64,000 bases of DNA from Toxotes chatareus (lineage: Eukaryota > Chordata > Actinopteri > Toxotidae): assembly GCA_016801885.1 (NCBI GenBank), contig CM028883.1:27447143-27511142 (forward strand), given 5' to 3'. The notes beneath the pieces were generated by a model. That model searched no databases, was not told the DNA's origin, and saw only the letters and a program-made list of their open reading frames with translations. Position 1 is the stretch's first letter, and each line of letters opens with the position of its first letter. Made by a program: the position numbers and the translations under genes. Positions 1-12,302 of the stretch are shown here, in pieces.

Positions 1-306
1 AAGAAAGAAACTGTGATTTAATTAACATTTCCTCATCGTGATAATGAAAAAAGCCGTAGCTTGCCATTTCTGTCTCCCCTTTACTCTGCTGTAATCGTGA
101 GAACTGATGTCTCTAAATGTTCCAGTCCTCCTGCTTTCTAAAAGTACTTTTTGTCTTTTTATGTGAAGAAATGTTCCTTATCTCCTTAACTGAACTAAAA
201 CAGTGTCAGGATTATACAGCTGACTACGAAAATGCTGCACTTCTGGCAAGTTTCTCTGGTAAACAACCAGAGAAGTAGGACAAACAAGGGTTTAAGCAAG
301 GCTCCT

Positions 307-309
<3 letters not shown>

Positions 310-340
<31 letters not shown>
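310..340. repeat. (TG)n microsatellite
   Basis: Uninterrupted TG repeat of about 15 units. The overlapping VCVCVC-type frames are not genes. Confidence 0.95.
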
Positions 341-342
<2 letters not shown>

Positions 343-2439
343 AAGTCAGCAACAGCACAGCAAAGACTGTGTCTGTGTTGGAGCAGATATACAGTCAACA
401 ATCAGACTTACTCATGCCCTTTTGCAGTTGCTCAACAGATCTGCAGTGTCATTAGGTCTACAGACTGTGAGACCCCCCCACACACACACCTCACCCATCA
501 GCTACTCACCACCCTGAGCAAATAGCCACTGCCCCACCTTTGGTGCAGTTTCATCCCTCACAGTATTCTTAAGAATGCAGATGTACGTCTGTCATCAAAT
601 AGGAGAGGTCTAATCCAGAGCAGCAGCATTAGCTCGTCCCTGTTGTCTCCACCAGGACGTCTGCCAGAAACAGGCCTCACAGAGGCTGTGAAGAAAATCC
701 CCGACTCTTCAAACCTTGTGGTGTAGTAAGAAAGAGTGTCGATGCAGCTGTCATCAATGAAATTTTTAAGTTTTCAGTTTAACGGTGACAAAAACAATGC
801 CAAACCACATGTGACAAACTAGGAAGGTGATGATAAATTGGACTTTAGTTTTTTTTTTTTTAAATACCACATCACATGAATCGGTGTGAATTCTACTTTT
901 AAAGCTACTACTGATGAAACTCGACACTGAAACCACCTGACTTTTCCTACGATGTGAAATATCTGCAGGAAGTGTTGATTTCCAGTGACAGTGGCTCTCG
1001 CTGCACCGAAAACTGACACAACGAATAAACATAGCAATTATTATAGTAACAACAACCAAAAAGGCAAAGAGAGGAAGAAACTGAAAGTGGAATTCACTAG
1101 TGGATAAAAGCAGTGTTTCTGTTCTAAAGACCACACAGAGCCACAGTGATGAGCGAGACATGACTCTGTTGTTGGACTGACGTGATGAGTGAGGCAAACA
1201 CAGAACGGGTTATGTAACCTCGCTGCTGGATGTTTTTCATGTTGGACTCACCATGGCTTATTTTAGGCTCTGCCATTGTTTGAACCCAGGCTTTGCAGAA
1301 TTTAGGGTGATTTAATCACCACAATGGCCGCAGCTGTAGCTCACAATGGAAACATATGCAGGACACTGGCACCAGAATTAGATTTTACTGACTGACTTTT
1401 AGTCAACATGTTTCCTGTATGCTTTCAAACATCAATACTATCCAAACAAAGAGAAAGAAAGAGGTAATAATACATTAATCACTTTCAATTATTCATCTGG
1501 CTGTCAGGTTTTCATTGCTGGAAGATGACTCAGCAGGCAGAGGAGCTGCGTCCTTACAGTATTTTGACTCCACGACAAACTGAGTCATGCTCTTCCATCA
1601 GAATATCCACATTCAGTCTTTATCAGTCTCACAGTCCCCTCGACTGTTCAACTCAGACGAGGTTAGAGGTCGTCTAATTTTAAATCCTGTGGCGTGCACT
1701 CTGCAGCCAAGCCACAGGATTTATTCTGCAGTGAGTTTTAATGACAGTGAAAAGAATCCAGTGGGTACTGAGTTCCTGACGACCTGTCAGTTTGCATGAC
1801 CTCACTCAACTAGTTACTCAACTAATCCCGCATAAGGTTTTGATGAAAACTGCCATAACTACACTAATAATAGTACTGAAAGCCTAAACACTGAAGGCAC
1901 TCCTCTTGAAGTATTTTACAGTTAATAAAAATTAATCTTGGCACTGCAGTGGTGGTGATGCTCATGTGAGGAGGCTGCAGTCTGTTTTGAAACATAAGAA
2001 TAATCACAAAGCTGATCATTTCACAATAAAGATGCAGTCACATGGAGAGAACACATGGAGGAGAGGAGGGCCAAATATCCTCGTGAGCATAATGTCATAA
2101 ACGAGTAACTAAAACAAAAGGATAGTAACAGTGAAAAAGGAGCTGGAGCTGCCAACACAACAAGACAAGCTGCCAGTAAATGGACTTTATTAAAGGAAAG
2201 GAAAAGGATGTCACTGTGAAACGCCCACTCTGACCCATGAAGGCAAAATACCAGGAACTTTCAGTTAAGGGAAACCAAAAGTGTTATTATTGCTGCATAT
2301 CATAATGTGAGACGATGAATCTGTGAATCACAGTACTGAATAAAGGTCATTCAAATCATTTATAGTGATAATAATAGTATTGGGCAGCGCTGTGATTGAC
2401 TGACAACCTGTACAGTGTGTGCCCAGCCTCGGGACTGGT

Positions 2440-2459
2440 GGGTGGGTGGGTGGGTGGGG
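2440..2459 (+). other. G-quadruplex motif with single-base loops
   Basis: Five G-tracts of three or four Gs separated by single Ts, followed by more G-rich sequence to about 2500. This is the pattern of very stable parallel quadruplexes. Confidence 0.7.
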
Positions 2460-3342
2460 CTGGGCGGTGTGGGGGAGAGTGGGAGGGAGAGAGTGGGGTG
2501 TTAATGAGTGTTTGCTTTTTCAGCATCAGTCTGGTCTTTATACCATTCTGTTTCAAAAGCTGCTCAAACAAACAGTGTTGCATGAACACTGTTAGACAGT
2601 GAAGTCTGTTCTCTGAACTGGACCAAACCAAACTTCTAAAACTCCATTAGTGGTTAGGTCTCTACATGCAACAATACAACTGTGCTGGATGGACAAAATT
2701 ACAGTTTAACTGTTGTGATGTTGTGAGTAAGTTAGCTGTGGTTCAGAATGCAAAACTTAAATATAATTGTAAATAATTAAGAAACTGCTGGAGGGAGCTG
2801 CTCATCAATACAATTGTTTAGGAACAATACAAACGAAATCAATACTATGTTAAATAATGTCATTTATTTCAACACAGACTTTGTGCTGTTACACAAAATG
2901 GTAGATAAAATACAAAATGACAATGATAATATATATATTTTGGAGTCCAAAGTTACTATAATATGTTGTAATCATTTCTCAATTCTAATCTAATAACATC
3001 ATTATTTATCTGAATTTATGTCATGAGGGCGGTGGTAGAGAAAGGTTAATGGAAGCTGAAACACGAGCAAAAACTAAATACTGATCATGACATGCATCAG
3101 GTTCAGGTGCATGCAACTTCCTCCTTCAGAATCCTGACGCTGAGGTGTTGTACCCCTTGTCTAACAGTGTCTCACCCATCTCTGGTGAAGTCTGTTTGGA
3201 GTGAACGTTTGTGCCCTGCAGCCATGGAGCTGTGCACAGAGACGAGGGAGCAGCCGGTCTCACAGCAAATTATGATGGGAACACATTGATTATAGAGTGG
3301 ATGTACATGCAGGAGCTATTTCTGGGACTGCGCAGCCATCAC

Positions 3343-3365
3343 ACACTGACACACACACACACCCT

Positions 3366-3396
<31 letters not shown>
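3343..3396. repeat. (CA)n microsatellite with CTGA interruptions
   Basis: CA repeat broken twice by CTGACA and CCTGA, followed by a poly(A) run at 3427-3443. Confidence 0.9.
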
Positions 3397-3398
<2 letters not shown>

Positions 3399-3821
3399 TG
3401 ATTACTATCATTATTTTGAACTAACCAAAAAAAAAAAAAAAAAATAAAGTGGGTCGGTAACAGCATCTCTAGAAAATAAACAATTAATAAACTGCTTATT
3501 ATTATCTTTCAATGATAAATGTAAGTGTGCATGTATGTGTGTGTGTCTGTGTGTATTTTTACATAAGTATTTATTTATTTATTTTTACATAAGTATATTG
3601 ACCAACGCTACAGTTCCCCTCTGCTTTGGTTGCTGCCCCCAAGTGAAAAAAAAAACAAAAACATATTCAAGCTTTAATAGAAGATCACACAACAAAATAA
3701 CAAAGGCCTCACACAACACACAGCTGATCAGGATTGAGTTTCAGTCAGGGTTAACAGGTTTTCCTTAACATTTTGCTGGATTTTTTTTTTCACTTCCCTC
3801 TCCGATAACTTTGATACATAT

Positions 3822-4177
3822 CCATGTCTGGGCCTTTATGTAACGTTGGACAGCATGTCCCCAAATTCTTTAGAACAAAACTCCAAGATACTTGAAATTC
3901 TTCCCTTGAGGCAGCACTCCGTGTGAGGTGGTTTGGACACGAGGAGATGAAAAACCTCTCTGTGGAGAGGTTTCCCGGGCTAGTCCAACTGGGAGGAGAA
4001 CTGGGGGCTGACCCAGAATATGCTGGAGAGATCATACAAGAGGCCTGTGAAGACCTTGGGAGCTCCCAGTAGGAGCTGGAAAATGTGGTGGGGATGGAGA
4101 ATCCTTGACTTAGCCTGCTGCCACCATGACCCACACCCAGAGAACTGGCAGAAAATGGATGGTTGGGATTTTAGCAT
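3822..4177 (+). mobile_element. 5'-truncated, 5'-inverted LINE insertion (twin priming)
   Basis: Flanked by a perfect 12-bp duplication TTTGATACATAT (3810-3821 and 4178-4189). The right part (about 3919-4165) is in plus orientation, encodes a VRWFGHEE-like RT C-terminal block and ends AAAATGGATGG. The left part (about 3822-3918) is in minus orientation and translates as LPQGKNFKYLGVLF, a block that lies upstream of the right part in the intact element. The reverse transcriptase is broken. Same family as 17614-18330. Confidence 0.85.
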
Positions 4178-5349
4178 TTTGATACATATTTGGTTCTTCA
4201 AGTAACAAGTTTAGATTTTGCTGCCTGGGGAAAGGCACAAAGGCACAGCTCTTTGTAGCTGTCATTTCAGTAAATGATGTTGTTAGCATGTTTAAACATG
4301 ATGTGGGTCCTTTAAGGCTTCCTCTGAGCCAATCTCATCAGATCTCACTTTGGAATTTCATTGACTCTGGAAAGTGGCTGGTGTTTGATTTGGCTGAAGT
4401 GCAGCGAAGGTGTGGGTGTGTGCACAAGCCTGGATGAAGGGATTAGACTTCAATGGTATGCGTGTGTGTGTGTGTGTGTGTGTCTGGACATGTGAGAGAG
4501 ACAAAGTGTGAGTGGGGTGCAAGATGAGTTACACCCCTCCGGTCATGTGCCTCATCCACTCCTTTAAACCTCAGTCAAGTTACTTCACTTCTGCCTCCTC
4601 ATCCACGAGCCCCACCCTACACACCTGTGTTTTACTGAGAGGCCCCCTGTGAGTAATGCTGAGCAACAATAACACCCGTAATCACAGTGACACGTGAACA
4701 GTCTCTCAGACACAAAGGGGACTGGGGGTGTGTGTTTGATCCGGAGCAGTTGCATGGCTTAACAGCTACTCCTGGCCTTTCAGCCAGCACAGATGCCTCA
4801 AACACTTACTAACACTAGAGTTACTCTGTTATTAAATTTGAATTTTCTTGTCATAAGTATTTTACTTTTCTTTGGGGGATGGGGGGGCCACTTACAGTAT
4901 ATTTCCTGGTACTTCACATGTTGAGTAGCTGCTGTGCCATAAATACAACAAAGCCACTTACTCCAATTAAATCACCTTTATTTCTTTATTTTAGGGAAGT
5001 TCTGCCTTCATAAATCAGGTTCAAGTATAAGTTTGACCATAAACTACCATGGAAACACATCCCCCCCAGACAAGCCTAGTGTCTGTCTCCAGGATTTTCA
5101 GGGTTAGGGTTGATGTGCTGTTTCATATGAGCGGCAGTTATTGGCCAAGAAAAGAAATGAAAACACTAAGTATAAGTATAAGTATCAGAAACACTAAGTA
5201 TTTGCAAGGTAATCACACAAATCAAACTTTAGGCTGCTGATGTATTTAAATACAAAGCAAAAAGTATTATTTTGAATCCCGTGCTTTATATGTCCTCCAT
5301 CCACCCAAACCACCTCCTGATTCTGTTGCTGTTCATAAACTTAGACCTT

Positions 5350-5420
5350 CATTCATTCATTCATTCAAAAAAACAAACAAACAAACAAACAAACAAAAAA
5401 ACAACAACAAAAAAAAAACA
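5350..5420. repeat. (ATTC)n then (AAAC)n/poly(A) simple repeat
   Basis: Four ATTC units followed by CAAA/AAAC repeats and A-rich sequence. Possibly a degraded retroposon tail. Confidence 0.85.
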
Positions 5421-5530
5421 TTGCCTCTGAACATAATCCAGCCAGAGATTATGGGTCCTACAAAAAAATTTGTTGTTGCAGTCTTTAGTTGTATTTTAGG
5501 AGACAGGGTTTGCATTACCGCTAAGACAGA

Positions 5531-5565
5531 CACACAGACACACACACACACACACACACACACAC
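5531..5565. repeat. (AC)n microsatellite
   Basis: Simple AC repeat with CAGACA starts. Confidence 0.9.
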
Positions 5566-5779
5566 TGTAGCTTCTTTTGAATCATTCTCACAGAGTACGG
5601 TCCTGCTGCCCCAAATACTCACTACATCTCCAAATATGGATTAAAAATCCACTGAAAAACAGAGATGTGCCATGTTTTTCCCTGTGTGTGCAAAGTTTGA
5701 TGAGCACTCCAACGTCCAGCTGTTTTAAGAACACACAGAAGGCTTTTGTAAAAATGAAGCAGTATGTTCATGAGCCATT

Positions 5780-5925
5780 TTTAGTAATGCTGGTTGCATG
5801 GCTTTGGGTATGGTATTGGCAGTTGGCTGGTCAGTCCAGGCTGAAATATGTCCACAACTATTGGATGGAGTGACATAAAATTTTGACTCTGGTGATGCCC
5901 ACACTCTTCCTGAGCCTTTAGCACT
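5780..5925 (+). repeat. Dispersed repeat remnant, copy A
   Basis: Contains CACAACTATTGGATGGAGTG then ACATAAAATTTT, a phrase that recurs in reverse at 16395-16435. This is a common fish interspersed repeat whose class I cannot name. Confidence 0.55.
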
Positions 5926-6311
5926 AGCATTAGCTCTGTGTCTGAGTATCAATGAGTTGATTAAAAAAATGTACATCTTTAGAAGGAAACTGCACTGGTA
6001 GGAGATAAACTGACACATTGCTAGTTTGGATAGTTTAATCCGGGTTGAGTTTGTCTGGTTCTCTCAACCCAGGCTTTTCATAATCAGCCCTTTTTTCTTT
6101 ATAAAAATATCAGCTCGTCTTCACAACTCCATCGTACAGCAAATGTAATAATGTGTAGAATATGTTCCATTTGTGAGTCCTATGTTTTTTCAGCCTGGGG
6201 GCTGCTGTTTCTGACGTCCATCCTCAGCTCAGTGCTGCTGATGTTTCTGTGCACCCTCAGGGCCCTGCAAGGTCTAAACTAACTACTGTGAAAATACAGG
6301 AAAGACAGCTT

Positions 6312-6811
6312 TTTTTCCTCTTTCTCTGGTCTGAGGAAGAATAGAGGAGTAGCAAGAGAGGGAAAGCAGAGAATGGGAGAAATTGACAGGAGTGAAACTG
6401 GACAGGATGAAGGGGTAAGTGCTTTGACTCGCATGCTAAATGAATGAGTAGGAGAGATGAGGCAGAGGAGCGTAAAAGGGAGGGAAGCAGAGAGGGAGAG
6501 ATGGAGGTAGACAGCAGTGAGGAGGAGGAGGAAGGGAGGGGGTGATTGTTTCTGGAGCTTTGGAGGTTTCAAATTTCCCCTTTTCTTTCGATTCTCTGCT
6601 CACATGCAGATTGAATCTCTTCCTGTCTTTTCCTCTCTCTCTCTCTCTCTTATTTTCTTCAGACCAGCGGGGACTTTTTTTTTGCAGACTGGCCCATTCC
6701 AGCCAAGCCCCAGCATGTTGTAGGCGGCTGCTACCGACAGGAAGACTGAGGAGTGGAGAAAGCAACAAAGAAGAGAGGAGAAGAAAGTGAAGCAAGGGAT
6801 GGTGAAAGAAG
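6312..6811 (+). other. Candidate remote first exon (purine-rich leader ending at a strong donor)
   Basis: Purine-rich then CT-rich sequence ending ATGGTGAAAGAAG with donor gtaagg at 6812. Joined to exon 2 it would read MVKEVNMTPVDQLDLQ then stop, so it would be an untranslated leader for this gene. There is no other support; the 5' limit is arbitrary. Confidence 0.2.
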
Positions 6812-8035
6812 GTAAGGGCTTCTGCTGCTGCACGTGTTCTTTATTTGAAACAGTGAAGGGAGAGAAGGAGGGGCGGGAAGATGGAGGGATCTCCAGTTTC
6901 TGCTCTCTTTGTGTGCATGTTTCTGTCGGGGGAGACATAGTTGAGTGCGTATATATATGAATGCATGTGTATGTGTGTGTGTCTGAAACCTGCAGCTGAA
7001 GCCAGACTCGCTGCTGAGGTGAAGGACTAAATAAAGCCATGTCTGTGGGGTACGACCACAGCACAGAGAACTGTGTGTGGGTGCTTGTGTGTGTGTGTGT
7101 GTATATATACCACTCAGAAAGCTCTCCAAACTTTCTCATGTAAACAGCACTCGTTTGCTTACATTCACACAGCTATGCAGAGAGGGAATATCTTTAGACT
7201 CCAGCAGCAAAATGTACAACCTGCTGTGACATTCAGTGACAGCAGCTGCTGTTGGATGTTTGTGAGGTTACAGTGTTTACAGCCAGATCAGGGCTTATCG
7301 AGGAAGCTTGTTTGTTTTGTTTGACAACATAAAACTAGAGGGATTTGCGGTAACGATAGTGTTAATCTGTGGAGACACCAACGCCCTGAAAGATGATGTT
7401 TTTATAACTTAAGGCAAATATTGTCTAAATAACTGTTTACACAGTGTGTACTTGTTAATGATGTGTGTGCAAGATATTAACCTGTGTACACATAATACTA
7501 AAAACGCTCTATGTATATATGTGTGTGTCTGAGAGAGAGAGAGAGAGAATGTATTTTTAGAGAAACTGAAACAGTGAAAGCGTTCGATGCTCTGCTGTCA
7601 TCGGTGACCTCAGTGCAGCAGTGATAAAGCAGCGAGTCACTACAATGTATAGAAACCTGTCTGTGTGTGTTCCAGCTGTGCACATCTGGCCTCTGCTGCA
7701 CTGCTGTCGGTGTTCAGTGAAGTGTCCTGCCTGAACAGCATCAGTAGCTGTTTCTTATTCAGAAGCGCTCAGACGAAACACCCTCATGGCAGAGGGCCTC
7801 TGGAGTCTGTGCAGAGTGAATGCCAAAAGTTCTGAAGTACAACCATGATATAGACAGTGGGGCATTTCCCACAGTTCTGTGATATTTCAAAAAGAAAACT
7901 GACCCATTTAGAACATGGTTCTAAAGATGACACTGAACATTTGATTTCACAATTAAAGGAATGGTCTGTGATTAATCTGAGATAGTGGCTGCTCCTCCAC
8001 TTCGTGTTGTGGACACAACTCTGTAATGTGTAAGT

Positions 8036-8064
<29 letters not shown>
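8036..8064. repeat. (CA)n microsatellite
   Basis: Uninterrupted CA repeat of about 14 units. A 192-residue minus-strand frame running across it is not coding. Confidence 0.9.
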
Positions 8065-8066
<2 letters not shown>

Positions 8067-8963
8067 GAGTAGTGGTGTGAAGATGTTAACACCATGAACA
8101 CCTTAAATTGAAAGTTTAACATCACTTCCCTCTCAAAAATCAATTTCATGCACAGTATGTGTTTTGTGTGCATCAAGGAGTGTATGACTTGTTGCACATG
8201 TTTGGACACTTGCTGTGTGTATCCAACTATTAGCTTCGGAGGTTTCTTCCAAACCTTCGTCATGTTAAAATGGCAGCTGAATGGGCTGCCTGTGTGTGGA
8301 GGATCATTATAATGTGTACAGCTCAGCATCTGGATGTAGTGTTTTCTGTAAATGGCCAACACTTGACTTCACACTGCTTTACGACACATCTTGCACCTGT
8401 TAAAACTCCCAGCTCCATCGAGACGTTGTACAGTCACTTCACAACTCCTCCTCCTCCTCATGATGCTTCTCTCTACCATCTGCTTTAGACTTCAGAGGAC
8501 TAGCGATAAAAAGCCATCACTGCTGCCCCTTTAGTTACAGAGACCTCTGTTCAGTCATTGTACTGTTCGTCTTGGGAAGTTGAGACTAATATTACTACAG
8601 ACCTCAGTGTAAACCAGCAGACGCACTGATTTTAAATAATTCTAAAGGAAGATTCAGGGTTGCAGTCTTAAGACAAGCAAACATTAAATGTAGGATTATA
8701 ACTCCTGTCTCCTGCATGAATGTCAGCTGCACTGCACACCCGTTCACCAGCCCAACCACTACACCATAACTATTTTTCATGAGGGCACACTACTTCCTGC
8801 CCTGGCGCTGAATGTTGGATGTAAAGTGTACGCCTCATGTTTATCCAGTGTGAGAGGAATTTGGTTGTGGAAGGTAGTGACAGTCAGTGTTGTCCTTCTG
8901 AAAAGAGAGAAAACACACACATGGGCCATTTTGGAAGGCAATGACAAAACACCTGTGTATGGT

Positions 8964-9879
8964 TGTAACGAAGGACTTCGTTACCGTTGACTGTCGGGTC
9001 ATTGGTTTTGTAAATATTATTGTAAATATTGTACACGGTGGGTTTTCATATTGTTTATAAATAACGGGACAATGTATAGTTATGGCGAAAGGCACTTTTA
9101 TTATATATTTTTGCAAATAACATTCGAACATGAGCGTTTCAAGGGATAACGGCAATATTGGTTGCGTAATGTAGTTAGCATAGGTGAGGAGTCGGCCTCG
9201 GTCGGATGCCGGGGTGGCCGCTCGGCTCCGTCTATAATGAGAGGAGGTCTGTTAGACTCCGTGGACAGCGGACGGTCCAGAATTGGCGGACACCGGCAAA
9301 AGTGATGAAACGTATTGTGGTATTTGTGAGAAGAATAGTGGAAGTGCCTTACAGAATTGTGCATGTTATCGTTAATACTCACCTTCTGCCTGTTTCGCGT
9401 TCACCTGGGGTGCGTCGCGGAAAAGAGTCCCCTGGTTAACGGATGGGGTTAATAACGTTCCGGGTGCAGCCAAGTGGCAGGGCAAGACAGGGGGGGGTAC
9501 GAAACCTGTCTTATGTATATCATTATTGTAAATATGTTTATGGTGTTTGGTTTAGGAATTGGAGTACTGCACGCAGGTTATTTGAAATATTTTTTGTTAA
9601 ATCTAATAATCATATTTTTTCATATTATCACCTATATTTATAAATCTATATCTGTGGACACCTGTGAATGTATTTGTCCAATTACGCCTACCAGACCACA
9701 GTATAAAAGGGCGCCCATTTTAAATCTACCTGGTTACTGGCTAGGCCTCACCCTGTGTGTGTTGCTATACCTGTATTACAAGAGAAAATAAAAGAGAATT
9801 CGTATTTGCATTTTCCACCTTTGCCTTGGCATTTTTATTCCTCTGGCAGTCTCTGTTATCAGAACGGCCATTCCTAACA
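8964..9879 (+). mobile_element. Solo LTR of an LTR retroelement
   Basis: A 916-bp block starting TGTAACG and ending CCTAACA (TG...CA termini) and flanked by identical 5-bp repeats ATGGT (8959-8963 and 9880-9884). Internally in LTR order: U3-like region, TATA box TATAAAAG at 9702-9709, poly(A) signal AATAAA at 9787-9792. No internal gag/pol sequence, primer site or second LTR is adjacent, so this is the scar of LTR-LTR recombination. Family (ERV or Gypsy) cannot be fixed by eye. The short ORFs inside are chance. Confidence 0.9.
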
Positions 9880-11039
9880 ATGGTTTATGTTGGAAGACTC
9901 AAGAAAAATGACTGGCTTTAGTTTAATTTTGTTTAACACATCACAAACTAAATGTTTCTATTAAACATGAGATTATTATTGATTGTTTCATTCTATCATA
10001 TATTGATTTAAAGATTTGCCATGTGGATGGTTCAGTGAAAAAAAAAAAAAAAAACTGCTTCTGCAGAGGTCTGGCTTCAGACCTGGGCCAGCTGTGGTTC
10101 TGACTTCTATCAAACTCCTTTTTACTATTTAACTACTTTACTATTTTGACCGTCCAGGCCCTGGTCCTGTTGCTCTCACAGTCGTGTCTGCTGCTCCTAC
10201 TTTCTGCTCCGATTAGGTCAAAGAAGGAGAAGAAGACACCCCCTCTAAACACAATGCACCAATCAGGGTGCTGCACATAGAAGGGTGTGCTTCCTGATAA
10301 TGAGTGCCAATCCATGATAGAGCCACTGTGTGTGTGTGTGTGTGTGAGTCCAGGACACACACGATCACCCCCCGTGACACATGGCATCTAAATAACTAAA
10401 CATGAGGGAAGCATTTGTAGTTTAACCCCTCAGTTTGATGTGACATGATACATCAAAATCTGTGATATCACAGCTCAGCCAACAGTCTTTAAAACTCCTC
10501 ATGTCATCAGACTGTGCTGCTAGCAGCTTTGGATTAGTAGGATTATAGCAATCATGGATGACTGACTGAGCCTGATCCTGCCTCTGTGATTCTTTTAATG
10601 TTCCGTTCAGTTGTAAGATCAGTGAGGAAAATGACATGAGTGGTCACATGTTCAAAATGCTTTAAAAGACAGATTTACATTCCCCTAACAAGGACTTCTT
10701 CAGGTGTAAGTGATGACTGTTGTCTGTCAGGAGTAAAGGAGGAAGAAGTGTCACCCACCTAAATCTGTGCAACGCCCCTGAAAAAAAAAAAAGGATCCTA
10801 AAGAGTTGTTGAAAGGTTTTCCATGATGTCCAGCTAAGGTGTGTGTGCTTGTTAGTAAGAAAGCAACAACACTGAACTGGTTCTTTTTTTAGGTGGAGTT
10901 TGGAATGACACTGCTCACAGAGAAAACCCTAAAAACACAGGGTTATTCAGCTGAAGACAGAAAGGGAGTTGTTAGAAGCGTCTTTTAAGTGAGGACTGGT
11001 GTGTGTGTGTGCGTGTACGTGTATTTGTCCGTGCTCTGT

Positions 11040-11054
11040 CCACCAGGGGGCAGC
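11040..11054 (+). promoter_or_regulatory. Candidate CTCF site, forward
   Basis: CCACCAGGGGGCAGC is a full match to the CTCF core consensus, 8.1 kb upstream of the putative exon 1. Binding is not shown. Confidence 0.55.
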
Positions 11055-12184
11055 ATGGCTCAGCGTTTTGGGAGGACTAAAAGTAGGTTGTTGTTGCCAA
11101 CTGGGCCAGACGTCTGCTGCTGTGAAGTTATGAAATCAGGCCAGCAGGTGATTTATGAGCAGCATCTGTTGGTAGCTGTTAGAGCTGGAGAATACTCAGA
11201 CAATAGCACCGGGCATCAGCTGGACATGGAGCCCTGTTTGACATGTGGCTGGAAGGTGTGGAGGCTGACGCTTCCTGTATGACACCCACGGTAGCTGTGG
11301 CTCCTGCAGTAGCAAACTTCATCATAGTTCCATCTGTGGCTGAAAGCTGTTACAGCAGAAAAAGCACACTTTGCCCTTTATTCTTTCCACCTGCTACAGA
11401 TTTAGTCCATGAAGTAAATTATTGTGTTTTGTTTTATGAGAGGATTTAAATAAACAACATCAGTGAACGTTTTGCAGAGACCTTCAGTGGGAACATTTTT
11501 GTGACTTTGCAGATAAAGGTCAGTGAAAGTCAATAAAAATAGAACTTGCTGAAAATGCATTTCAGAAGCATTTTTAACATCGTGCATCCCTAAGGGCAGG
11601 GTAGGGAGGGACTGTGATAGATAAGTAGCCACTGCATAACAAACTTTCAGTTGTTTGTTAGTAAGGAGTTCAATGCTCTGCATGCTATCACTGTTTACCG
11701 AATACCAGCAACAGCTAATTAAGTTGCAGTCAGTTAGACATGCTGATTTACTTTAAATCTCTGCAGTGGCAGCAGAAGCCTGAGCTCCTCCATCTGCCTC
11801 ATTAAAGCAGAAAAGCAGGAGCTTGTTCCCATAAACTCTACTAATCTGAGTCTACTTCTGCCCTTTGTCATGTCAGTATGTTGATTTAAGACTATCTGAG
11901 AGAGACAGAGTGACGGGGGGAGGCACATGATGCCTGTCAGTGAATGTGGGGGAAGATCCACATTACAGATGGACAGAGTTTGTCTTCTGTACTCCTGTAC
12001 ATGTGAAATATGTCCAAAGAATAAACAACGATGGTAATGTGATAAAGACATGCAGATGTCCTATTACATATTAGAAATGCTAATAATATATATGAATATA
12101 CTGAAATTAAAACTCACAGCCTTCCATACACTGGACTGGCACTAAGCTGCACCTTATTACTTACTTACTTTACTTACTCTACTT

Positions 12185-12302
12185 TGTGTTTATATTTTCA
12201 TAAGTATTTGTGTTATTTATTTATATGTGTGCCTTAAACCCGGGAGTCTCTGCAAAATTTCGTTATGTTCGCATAATGACAATAAAGACTCTTGAATCTT
12301 GA
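12185..12302 (+). mobile_element. LINE 3'-end remnant (tentative)
   Basis: Contains AAATTTCGTTATGTTCGCAT followed by AATGACAATAAAGACTCTTG and an imperfect TTGAATCTTGA tail. The CAATGACAATAAAG motif with a short repeat tail is typical of 3' ends of a fish LINE family. Only the tail is recognisable. Confidence 0.5.

Larger units (their letters stand above)
1..3809. other. Upstream DNA, no gene seen
   Basis: AT-rich sequence with the simple repeats and G-rich block listed separately. No exon, splice-bounded frame or recognisable transposon was found on either strand. Confidence 0.6.
4190..8958. other. Upstream DNA with simple repeats and a candidate leader
   Basis: Holds a GT repeat (4462-4483), AAAC/AC repeats, repeat copy A, the purine-rich block and candidate exon ending 6811, a GA repeat near 7530 and a CA repeat at 8036. 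No coding exon recognised. Confidence 0.55.

Noticed and set aside
195..525. Overlapping frames across the TG repeat
   Set aside because: Driven by VCVC/THTH translation of a dinucleotide repeat; no splice sites or family similarity.
6279..7139. Long minus-strand frames (up to 179 residues)
   Set aside because: Low-complexity Ser/Leu/Pro and His/Thr runs from purine-rich and CA-repeat DNA.
7784..8362. 192-residue minus-strand frame
   Set aside because: Runs through a CA repeat; composition is not protein-like and no domain is visible.
9443..9791. Frames inside the solo LTR
   Set aside because: LTRs are non-coding; the frames span the TATA region and match nothing known.
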